Source: Prevotella sp. UBA7764 (GTDB taxonomy: Bacteria > Bacteroidota > Bacteroidia > Bacteroidales > Bacteroidaceae). From it: a stretch of 11,664 nt of DNA. The stretch spans positions 1 to 11,664 of the forward strand of contig DLDU01000043.1 of the NCBI GenBank assembly GCA_002481295.1, in the 5' to 3' direction. Of the stretch, positions 1 through 5,377 are shown piece by piece (the first letter of the stretch is position 1; each line of letters opens with the position of its first letter). Made by a program: the position numbers and the translations under genes. The notes under the pieces were generated by a model. That model saw only the letters and a list, made by a program, of their open reading frames with translations. It searched no databases and had not been told where the DNA came from.

Positions 1-121
1 AAAATTCTCTAGAGAATTTTCCATCAAAACACTGTTTTCTCATCGAGAAACAACCGAGATGACCAAGAGAAATCACTGATTTCATCCATAAAAGCCACAT
101 TTTTGTCGTCGAGTAGCTACT
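1..121. repeat. Cluster of five short palindromes
   Basis: Direct reading shows a perfect 20-bp palindrome at 1-20 (AAAATTCTCTAGAGAATTTT), AAAACACTGTTTT at 26-38, TTTCTC-ATC-GAGAAA at 36-50, GAAATCACTGATTTC at 69-83 and AGTAGCTACT at 112-121. The second and fourth share the centre CACTG. Such symmetry could mark protein-binding operators, a recombination site or a run of small RNA hairpins. No function is assigned. Confidence 0.5.
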
Positions 122-271
122 TTTTCATTCATCCGAGAACGACACGCATTCATTTTCATCTCATGGTTCTCTCTAGAATGAAGTTTAATCCTGATGCACT
201 TTTGTCAACAAATATACTCAAGCAAATCACAACTTTCATCCAGCTGCCATACGATCTCTTGGCATTCGTAA

Positions 272-296
272 GGCTTTTGTAGTCGAAGCAAAAGCC
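272..296 (-). terminator. Hairpin just after the lipoprotein stop codon
   Basis: An 8-bp perfect stem (GGCTTTTG at 272-279 with CAAAAGCC at 289-296) encloses a 9-nt loop and lies two bases beyond the leftward lipoprotein gene. It lacks a long T tract on the minus strand, so it is at best a weak intrinsic terminator or an mRNA 3'-end stabiliser. Confidence 0.4.
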
Positions 297-298
297 AA

Positions 299-883
299 CT
301 ATCTCACGCAGAGCAGCCCGTTAGCACCAGTGGTGGCGGCATGAAAGCGTGTCATCTTCTTGCCCCCATTGCCGGAAGCGATGATGCCGCCGTTGTTGAG
401 ATCATAGGTTCTGTGGCAATGGGAGCAGGACGCAATACCCGCACTGTTCACCTTGAGCGGATAGCTGCGCAGTGGCAGCGCGTTGGAGTCGAAGCAGTTG
501 GGGCACTCACGGTCGTAGGCGTAGAACGTCTCGGAGAAACCATATCCCACAATGATCGCGCCGTTCAGACCAAGGATGAGTTGTCCGGCCTGCTGCCGTT
601 GCTTGTCCTTGGCATCGAAGACAACCTGACTGCTGTGGCCCTGATTGTTGGTAAACACGAAATATTGCGCGCCACTCTTTGAAGTGGTGGTGATGGTGAC
701 AAAGATACCGAGAAGCGGTGTCATCGCATCGGCGAGCGTGAAATCGTTGTGGGTCTGATTGTCGAAGTACAGCGCACAGGGGGCTGTACTGAATTCACTC
801 TCCACATCGCCACAAGCCACGAAGAGAGCAGCAGACAGCAGTCCCGTCATGGCCAGCATAATGATTCTGAATACTTTCTTCAT
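299..883 (-). CDS. Rieske-like lipoprotein with four cysteines in the metal site
   Basis: This encodes a 194-residue predicted lipoprotein. A basic start (MKKVF) and hydrophobic helix lead to a lipobox ending at Cys24 (FVAC followed by GD), so it should be lipid-anchored in the envelope. The C-terminal half resembles a Rieske ferredoxin fold: AYDRECPNC (Cys127, Cys130), then about 20 residues, then CSHCHRTYDLNNGG (Cys153, Cys156). Aligned on the final DL, Cys156 takes the place of the second His ligand of the usual box, and the first box has CxxC instead of CxH. That suggests a zinc or other four-Cys site instead of a classic Rieske [2Fe-2S] cluster; this is inference. Other cysteines are Cys36 and Cys192. 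It is last in the leftward series after argH, 213 bases downstream of it. A weak AGGAT lies upstream of the ATG. Stop is TAG. Its role is unknown. Confidence 0.75.
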   Translation of the reverse strand: MKKVFRIIMLAMTGLLSAALFVACGDVESEFSTAPCALYFDNQTHNDFTLADAMTPLLGIFVTITTTSKSGAQYFVFTNNQGHSSQVVFDAKDKQRQQAGQLILGLNGAIIVGYGFSETFYAYDRECPNCFDSNALPLRSYPLKVNSAGIASCSHCHRTYDLNNGGIIASGNGGKKMTRFHAATTGANGLLCVR

Positions 884-1096
884 TGCGGCTATCCTATATA
901 ATAATATAATAATGTGGGGCGGGATTTATTCCCGACCCGCCATTATTGACAGTAATTAGCAAGTGCTCTGCGGCATTAGGGCAGCCATGGTGCCGCCCCT
1001 ACACTAAAGCCACAGCTTTCCCTTGTTCCTGCACCCAACATGACACATTGTTCCAGCCAACAATCAACATTCACCATTGGGCTCACTCAACATTCA
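884..1096. other. Intergenic region between argH and the lipoprotein gene
   Basis: This 213-base gap holds an A+T-rich stretch (884-913), two G+C-rich hairpins (annotated separately), a small AAAGC-CACA-GCTTT hairpin at 1006-1019, and the repeat that follows argH. I see no TAnnTTTG promoter for the lipoprotein gene here, so it may be read through from argH or use a promoter I cannot recognise. Confidence 0.5.
914..1002. repeat. Two G+C-rich REP-like hairpins
   Basis: Hairpin one pairs GGCGGG (918-923) with CCCGCC (936-941). Hairpin two pairs GCGGCA (970-975) with TGCCGC (991-996) around a CCATGG centre. Both stand out as G+C-rich blocks in A+T-rich surroundings and look like the interspersed intergenic palindromes found in many bacterial genomes. 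Copy number elsewhere cannot be seen from this window. Confidence 0.45.
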
Positions 1097-1110
1097 TCAT
1101 TCTTCATTCA
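1040..1110 (-). repeat. AATGTTGAGTG-type repeat at the 3' end of argH
   Basis: Read on the minus strand, the argH stop codon (1097-1099) sits inside a repeat containing AATGTTGAGTG and then GGTGAATGTTGATTG. The same two blocks occur right after the SRPBCC gene at 2555-2590. A small stem (ATTGTT with AACAAT) follows. The shared repeat at two gene ends argues for a dispersed element and against chance. Confidence 0.5.
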
Positions 1111-2440
1111 GCAATCTTCTCTCTGCTTCCTCCACCCTCTCGAAGTGGAAGCCGTCGAGCGTGTTGTCCATGAGTTCCTGGATACGGTCGTTGCAGAGAT
1201 TGCCAATGGAACCCTCATGCGTATGATGGATGTGGTGGTCGGCCTTGAACGTCCCAGCCTCGATCTCCAACCCCACCTTCTTATAAGCGTCGCGGAACGG
1301 CATGCCATTAGCTGCCAGGCGGTTCACCTCCTCCACGGAGAAGATCGGATCATACATCGGGTTGTCGAGGATATGCCGGTTCACCTCTATCTTGTTGATG
1401 ATATAGGCCGCCATGCTCAGGCAGTCCTTCAGCTCGTCGAAGGCAGGCAGGAACACCTCCTTAATGATCTGCAGATCGCGGAAATAGCCCACGGGCAGAT
1501 TGTTCATGATGAGCATGATCTGCTGCGGCAGGCTTTGTATCTTGTTGCTCTTGGCACGGATGAGCTCAAAGACATCGGGGTTTTTCTTGTGCGGCATGAT
1601 ACTCGATCCCGTGGTACACTCCTTGGGCAGATGTACGAAACCAAAGTTCTGGCAGTTCATCAAGCAAGCGTCGAATGCCATCTTGGCCAGCGTGCCGGCC
1701 ACCGTAGCAAGGGCGAAGGCCACGTTGCGCTCCATCTTTCCACGTCCCATCTGCGCATAGACCACGTTATAGTCCATCGAGTCGAAGCCCAGCAACTCTG
1801 TCGTCATCGTGCGGTTCAACGGGAAGGAAGAGCCATAGCCCGCTGCCGAGCCGAGAGGATTGCGGTTGGTCATCTTATAGGCCGCCTGCAGGAAGAGCAT
1901 GTCGTCGGCAAGGCTCTCAGCATAAGCACCAAACCACAGGCCAAAGCTCGAAGGCATGGCGATCTGCAGATGGGTGTAGCCGGGCATGAGCACATTCTTG
2001 TATTCGTTGCTCTTCTGGATGAGTTCGTCAAACAGACTCTTCACCTCGTCGACGACCTCCATCAGCTCATGGCGCGTGAAAAGCTTTAGGTCGACGAGCA
2101 CCTGATCGTTGCGTGATCGGCCCGAATGGATCTTCTTGCCCAGGTCGCCGAGCTTGCGTGTGAGCATCAGCTCCACCTGGGAGTGCACATCCTCCACGCC
2201 GTCCTCGATGGCAAACTCGCCTTGCTCACACGTGCGGTAGATGTTTTTCAGTTCAGCGAGCAGTTTTGTCAGCTCGTCTTTTTCCAGCAGACCGATGCTC
2301 TCAAGCATGGTGATATGTGCCATCGAGCCGAGCACGTCGTACTTGGCGAGGTACATATCCATCTCGCGGTCGCGTCCCACGGTGAACCGCTCTATTTCTT
2401 TGTTGACTTCAAATCCTTTCTCCCACAGTTTATTGGCCAT
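1097..2440 (-). CDS. argH: Argininosuccinate lyase
   Basis: Predicted 447-residue cytosolic enzyme of the aspartase/fumarase superfamily, splitting argininosuccinate into arginine and fumarate, the last step of arginine synthesis. The three conserved blocks are present: SGRSRNDQ at residues 106-113, GYTHLQ around the catalytic His157, and the flexible signature loop GSSIMPHKKNPD at 278-289 with the catalytic Ser280. Length is close to the usual 450-460. The start ATGGCCAATAAA is the only good one, in an upstream region made of A+T-rich repeats without a clear Shine-Dalgarno sequence, as is common in Bacteroidetes. The last codons (AATGAAGAATGA) fall inside a repeat that continues past the stop. 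It follows pyrE and the SRPBCC gene on the same strand, but a 149-base gap with a hairpin separates it from them, so it may be transcribed separately. Confidence 0.97.
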   Translation of the reverse strand: MANKLWEKGFEVNKEIERFTVGRDREMDMYLAKYDVLGSMAHITMLESIGLLEKDELTKLLAELKNIYRTCEQGEFAIEDGVEDVHSQVELMLTRKLGDLGKKIHSGRSRNDQVLVDLKLFTRHELMEVVDEVKSLFDELIQKSNEYKNVLMPGYTHLQIAMPSSFGLWFGAYAESLADDMLFLQAAYKMTNRNPLGSAAGYGSSFPLNRTMTTELLGFDSMDYNVVYAQMGRGKMERNVAFALATVAGTLAKMAFDACLMNCQNFGFVHLPKECTTGSSIMPHKKNPDVFELIRAKSNKIQSLPQQIMLIMNNLPVGYFRDLQIIKEVFLPAFDELKDCLSMAAYIINKIEVNRHILDNPMYDPIFSVEEVNRLAANGMPFRDAYKKVGLEIEAGTFKADHHIHHTHEGSIGNLCNDRIQELMDNTLDGFHFERVEEAERRLLNEE

Positions 2441-2445
2441 AATAC

Positions 2446-2543
2446 GAATTTAGTATGATGAATTTAGAATGATGAATATTGAGTAATGCGAATGATGAAC
2501 CAGAGTAATGAATGAAGCGTAATGAATGAAGAGTGACGAATCA
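2446..2543. repeat. Degenerate 14-bp tandem repeat upstream of argH
   Basis: Seven 14-bp units can be laid end to end. The clearest are GAATTTAGTATGAT (2446) / GAATTTAGAATGAT (2460) / GAATATTGAGTAAT (2474), and AGAGTAATGAATGA (2502) / AGCGTAATGAATGA (2516) / AGAGTGACGAATCA (2530). The period is not a multiple of three and the array lies between genes, so it is non-coding. It occupies the place where an argH promoter should be. No TAnnTTTG box is visible there. Confidence 0.6.
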
Positions 2544-2547
2544 AAAC

Positions 2548-2587
2548 AATGTTGAGTGATGAATATCAACATTCACCACTCAACATT
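2548..2587 (-). terminator. Long hairpin after the SRPBCC gene, possible terminator
   Basis: Two 19-nt arms starting AATGTTGAGTG and ending CACTCAACATT pair at 17 of 19 positions (11 perfect outer pairs). The structure begins three bases beyond the SRPBCC stop codon in the leftward direction. On the minus strand it is followed by GTTTTGATT, a short T run, so it could end the pyrE-SRPBCC transcript. It also contains the repeat seen after argH. Confidence 0.55.
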
Positions 2588-2589
2588 CA

Positions 2590-3003
2590 TTATTCATACT
2601 GTATCATTTGCAGTGCGTCGGCGATCTTCTCGATACCTTCCTGCAACGGTTTTTTCACCATGCCGCTGATAAAGGGGTTGAGATCCGCCTTGATGGTGAG
2701 CTTCATCTTGCACGTGGTGTCTGTCACGGGCAGCAGCTGAATCCAGAAGTTGAAGGGCAGCGGACTCTCCTGTGTCTCGAACTTTATCGTCTTCGGTGCC
2801 TCACGCTCCACGATGACGAGCTTCACAGTGCCCATCTGTGTGCTGACCGAGATGCTGTCGGCATCAAACGACAAATCCTTGATCTTGTCCTCTGGCAGGC
2901 GGTCGCGCACTCGGTCGATATTGCTCAGATCGCTCAGCATCGCATAGACCGATGCCTGTGGATAGCCGATCTGTCGGATCGTGCTTTCTATCTTTGTACT
3001 CAT
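2590..3003 (-). CDS. SRPBCC-fold (polyketide cyclase/START-like) protein
   Basis: This 137-residue protein has the pattern of the SRPBCC superfamily: an N-terminal strand (STKIESTIRQIGYPQASVYAMLSD), a helix-rich opening, alternating strands in the middle (SISVSTQMGTVKLVIVERE, TIKFETQE, FNFWIQLLPV, CKMKLTIKADL), and a long C-terminal helix (MVKKPLQEGIEKIADALQMI). These proteins bind hydrophobic ligands in a cavity, but the ligand here is unknown and no catalytic residue can be named. It has no signal peptide, so it is probably cytosolic. It starts 36 bases after pyrE and is likely cotranscribed with it. The neighbourhood next to pyrE and argH is, as I recall, common in Bacteroidales. It ends in AATGATACAGTATGAATAA and runs straight into a repeat hairpin. 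Confidence 0.85.
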   Translation of the reverse strand: MSTKIESTIRQIGYPQASVYAMLSDLSNIDRVRDRLPEDKIKDLSFDADSISVSTQMGTVKLVIVEREAPKTIKFETQESPLPFNFWIQLLPVTDTTCKMKLTIKADLNPFISGMVKKPLQEGIEKIADALQMIQYE

Positions 3004-3039
3004 ATTATATATGTGCGTATAGATAAGGTTTGTCTCGAC

Positions 3040-3672
3040 TTATTTCTTCCAATTGGCGGGATCCTTGCGCCACTCATGCAGCGTGGCGATGTCCTCAGCC
3101 TTGATATAACCCGTTTCCTCAGCCTTCTCCACGACGTGCTCATAGTCGGTCAGCGTGACGAGCTTCACCTTGGCATCCTCAAACGCCTTTTGAGCAATCG
3201 GGAATCCGTAGGTGTAGCTGGCTACCATGCCCACCACATCGAAACCGGCCTGGCGCAGAGCGGCAACAGCCTTCAACGAACTGCCGCCCGTGGAGATGAG
3301 ATCTTCCACGACGACCACTTTGGAGCCCTCGGGCAGCGTGCCTTCGATGAGGTTGCCCATGCCGTGGTCCTTGGGTTTCGAACGGACGTAGCAGAAAGGA
3401 AGGTTCAGCTCATCGGCCACCAGCGCGCCCTGAGCGATAGCCCCCGTAGCCACGCCAGCCACGGCAGTAGCCTCGGAGAAGTGATCCAAAACAGCGTGAG
3501 CCAACTCCAGTTTCACGAAGCTGCGCAGGTCGGGATAGGACAGTGTCTTGCGGTTGTCGCAATAGAAAGGCGACTTCCAACCGGACGCCCATGTAAACGG
3601 ATCGTTGGGCTGAAGTTTAATGGCTTTGATCTTCAGCAGTTTCTCTGCAAATACTTTCTGTAAGTTATCCAT
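3040..3672 (-). CDS. pyrE: Orotate phosphoribosyltransferase
   Basis: This 210-residue enzyme joins orotate to PRPP to give orotidine 5'-monophosphate in pyrimidine synthesis, in the cytosol. The PRPP-binding signature VVVVEDLISTGGSS lies at residues 119-132, and the orotate-side segment SPFYCDNRKTLSYP at 34-47. The flexible-loop region with KPKDHGMGNLIEG follows at about 99-111. Length matches the family (about 210-215). The start ATGGATAACTTACAG lies 36 bases downstream of a leftward -7 box TAACTTTG at 3716-3709, giving a short leader. It is first in the leftward series and divergent from metK. Confidence 0.97.
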   Translation of the reverse strand: MDNLQKVFAEKLLKIKAIKLQPNDPFTWASGWKSPFYCDNRKTLSYPDLRSFVKLELAHAVLDHFSEATAVAGVATGAIAQGALVADELNLPFCYVRSKPKDHGMGNLIEGTLPEGSKVVVVEDLISTGGSSLKAVAALRQAGFDVVGMVASYTYGFPIAQKAFEDAKVKLVTLTDYEHVVEKAEETGYIKAEDIATLHEWRKDPANWKK

Positions 3673-3708
3673 AGTTGATTTTGTTTATGCTTGTAACAGT
3701 TGACGCTA

Positions 3709-3716
3709 CAAAGTTA
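3709..3716 (-). promoter_or_regulatory. -7 box of the pyrE promoter
   Basis: TAACTTTG read leftward matches the Bacteroidetes TAnnTTTG -7 consensus and lies 36 bases upstream of the pyrE start codon. No TTTG-like -33 element is seen at the usual 19-21 base distance, so only the -7 box supports the call. Confidence 0.6.
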
Positions 3717-3757
3717 ATGAAAAAAAGGCAAAAGACATACTTGTCACCTTGTTTTTC

Positions 3758-3788
3758 TTTGTCATTTGGAAAAATATCCGTAACTTTG
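3758..3788 (+). promoter_or_regulatory. metK promoter
   Basis: TTTG at 3758-3761 and TAACTTTG at 3781-3788, separated by 19 bases, match both the sequences and the spacing of the Bacteroidetes -33/-7 consensus. Transcription should begin near 3793-3797, giving a leader of about 135 bases that carries the SAM-II aptamer. Confidence 0.8.
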
Positions 3789-3817
3789 CACGCGAGTTTT
3801 ATAATATGTTTCATCAA

Positions 3818-3867
3818 TGTGGAAGAATTTGGCTGCTTGCAACCACACTAAAAAATGCTAAAACTGC
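3818..3867 (+). promoter_or_regulatory. SAM-II riboswitch in the metK leader
   Basis: The leader folds as the H-type pseudoknot of the SAM-II class. Stem P1 is TGTGG (3818-3822) with CCACA (3843-3847). The enclosed loop starts GAATTTGG and ends in TTGCAA (3837-3842), the segment conserved in SAM-II. The tail has TAAA and then GCTAAAACTGC (3857-3867). Pseudoknot P2 can pair loop bases around 3832-3838 (GCTGCTT) with tail AAAACTGC in the same register, with the same two internal mismatches, as the published environmental metX aptamer as I remember it, and with compensating changes at two pairs. Loop and tail lengths also agree. SAM-II binds S-adenosylmethionine and lowers expression; upstream of the SAM synthetase gene this is feedback control. 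A covariance search is needed to confirm. Confidence 0.85.
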
Positions 3868-3890
3868 AAAATCACCCTCAGATTTTACGG

Positions 3891-3922
3891 TTACTTGGCG
3901 TTATTCCACGCTTAAAAAGTAA
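3891..3922 (+). promoter_or_regulatory. Hairpin just before the metK start codon
   Basis: TTACTT (3891-3896) pairs with AAGTAA (3917-3922), and GCGT (3898-3901) with ACGC (3908-3911) around a 6-nt loop. The structure ends seven bases before the ATG, so it could block ribosome entry and act as the output element of the upstream aptamer. No alternative pairing with the aptamer has been worked out. Confidence 0.35.
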
Positions 3923-3929
3923 TGGAAAA

Positions 3930-5285
3930 ATGAGTTATCTATTTTCTTCAGAATCCGTTTCGGAAGGACATCCCGACAAGGTGGCCGACCAGATTTCCGA
4001 TGCCATCCTCGACCAGTTCCTGGCCTATGACCCTAAGGCTCACTGCGCCGTGGAGTCGTTTGTCACCACCGGACAGGTAGTGATCATGGGCGAGGTGCAC
4101 TCCAACGCCTACATCGACCTGCAAGCCATGGCGCGCAAAGCCATCAAGCGCATCGGATATAGCAAAGCCGAATATCAGTTCGACTACAACTCCTGCGGCA
4201 TCCTCACGGCTATCCATGAGCAGAGCGGCGACATCAACCAGGGCGTCAGCCGCGAGAAAGAGGAAGAGCAGGGCGCCGGCGACCAGGGTATGATGTTTGG
4301 CTACGCCTCCAATGAGACCGACAACTACATGCCCGCCACCCTCGACCTGTCGCATCTGATCATGTACACCTTGGCACAGATCCGCAAGGAAGGCAAGGTG
4401 ATGACCTATCTGCGCCCCGACGCCAAGAGTCAGGTGACCATGGAATACAACGAGCAGAACGAGCCCGTGCGCATCGACACCATTGTGGTCTCGACACAGC
4501 ACGACCCGTTTGTCGAGCCTAAGGACGACAGCCGCAAGGCTCAGAAAGAGTCTGACGAGCAGATGCTTGCCAAGATCCGCGAGGATGTCATCAACATCCT
4601 CATCCCTCGCGTCAAGGAAGCCGCCGGCGACAAACTGCGCCGACTCTTCGACAACAGTCTGGCCAACGCTGCTGAGACAGAGGCCAACGCCAGCAAACGT
4701 GAGCGCAAGCTGATGCACGACGGCATCAAATACTACGTCAACCCGACGGGCAAGTTTGTCATCGGCGGTCCTCACGGCGACACCGGACTGACCGGACGCA
4801 AGATTATCGTCGACACCTACGGAGGACGCGGCGCACACGGCGGCGGTGCCTTCTCGGGCAAGGATCCCAGCAAGGTAGACCGCAGCGCAGCATACGCAGC
4901 CCGCTATATCGCCAAGAACATGGTGGCTGCCGGTGTGGCCGACGAGATGCTTGTGCAGTTGGCATACGCCATCGGTGTGGCTGAGCCCATGAGCGTCTAT
5001 GTCAACACCTACGGCCGCAGCCATGTCAGCCTGAGCGACAGTGAGATCGCACGCAAAGTGAAAGACCTCTTCGACCTGCGCCCCAAAGCCATCGAGGACA
5101 CGCTCAACCTGCGCCAACCGATCTATTTCGAGACTGCTGCCTACGGTCACATGGGACGCCAGTGCCAGAAAGTCAAGAAAACTTTTGAAAGCCTCTATCA
5201 CGAGAAAAAGACGATGGAGGTGGAACTCTTCACCTGGGAAAAGCTCGACCAAGTGGAGCGCATCCGCAAGGCCTTCGGCTTATAA
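3930..5285 (+). CDS. metK: S-adenosylmethionine synthetase
   Basis: This 451-residue enzyme makes S-adenosylmethionine from methionine and ATP in the cytosol. It starts like other family members ([20 protein letters not shown], with the ATP-site His14 and Asp16). Signature one, [12 protein letters not shown], is at residues 115-126, and the glycine-rich P-loop-like signature two, [11 protein letters not shown], at 304-314. It is longer than the E. coli enzyme (about 384), mainly through an extended lysine- and glutamate-rich central stretch near residues 195-265, which I take to be usual for Bacteroidetes. An in-frame ATG at 3855 would add 25 residues, but it lies inside the riboswitch tail and adds sequence unlike the family, so 3930 is preferred. 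The gene is monocistronic or nearly so, ending in a strong terminator at 5334-5368. Confidence 0.97.
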   Translation: MSYLFSSESVSEGHPDKVADQISDAILDQFLAYDPKAHCAVESFVTTGQVVIMGEVHSNAYIDLQAMARKAIKRIGYSKAEYQFDYNSCGILTAIHEQSGDINQGVSREKEEEQGAGDQGMMFGYASNETDNYMPATLDLSHLIMYTLAQIRKEGKVMTYLRPDAKSQVTMEYNEQNEPVRIDTIVVSTQHDPFVEPKDDSRKAQKESDEQMLAKIREDVINILIPRVKEAAGDKLRRLFDNSLANAAETEANASKRERKLMHDGIKYYVNPTGKFVIGGPHGDTGLTGRKIIVDTYGGRGAHGGGAFSGKDPSKVDRSAAYAARYIAKNMVAAGVADEMLVQLAYAIGVAEPMSVYVNTYGRSHVSLSDSEIARKVKDLFDLRPKAIEDTLNLRQPIYFETAAYGHMGRQCQKVKKTFESLYHEKKTMEVELFTWEKLDQVERIRKAFGL

Positions 5286-5333
5286 TATCGCAGGGGCAGG
5301 GACTTCGTCAATGCTCTGCTCCTGCCACTCCAC

Positions 5334-5368
5334 ACAAGGACGGCCTCCGGGCCGTCTCTTGTATTTTT
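5334..5368 (+). terminator. Intrinsic terminator after metK
   Basis: A stem of GACGGCC (5339-5345) and GGCCGTC (5350-5356) with a TCCG loop is extended by ACAAG / CTTGT with one bulged T, then ATTTTT. This is a strong rho-independent terminator. Its T tract also spells TATTTTTG, but that is too close to the next start codon to be a credible promoter. Confidence 0.88.
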
Positions 5369-5377
5369 GATTAGCAA

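Larger units (their letters stand above)
1..298. other. Gene-free left-end region with clustered palindromes
   Basis: No coding frame of convincing length or composition is visible on either strand. The stretch is A+T rich and holds five short palindromes in its first 121 bases, annotated separately. A possible Bacteroidetes -7 box (TATATTTG) reads leftward at 216-209 with no -33 box at the right distance. The region could therefore be the promoter region of a leftward gene beyond the left edge, but that is inference. Confidence 0.5.

Noticed and set aside
82..159. 25-codon minus-strand frame beginning MKMNACRSRMNEK after a possible TATATTTG box
   Set aside because: Too short, no ribosome binding site, no -33 box and no family support. 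It is mentioned only in case the left flank shows a leader peptide.
341..682. Plus-strand frame opposite the lipoprotein gene
   Set aside because: The minus strand has a signal peptide, lipobox and Rieske-like motifs; the plus frame has none.
1040..2089. Open frame of about 349 codons antisense to argH
   Set aside because: His- and Leu-rich translation typical of a shadow frame; argH on the other strand is certain.
2446..2590. CRISPR array
   Set aside because: The 14-bp units are contiguous and degenerate with no spacers, and no cas genes are present.
3855..3929. metK starting at 3855
   Set aside because: The added 25 residues do not resemble MetK N-termini and overlap the aptamer; [17 protein letters not shown] at 3930 matches the family.
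3948..5252. Long open frame (about 434 codons) antisense to metK
   Set aside because: It mirrors the G+C-rich codon pattern of metK, has low-complexity hydrophobic composition and no recognisable family, whereas the plus strand encodes a complete MetK with both signatures.
5362..5369. TATTTTTG as a promoter for DUF4271
   Set aside because: It is the T tract of the metK terminator, lies 8 bases before the start codon and has no -33 box.
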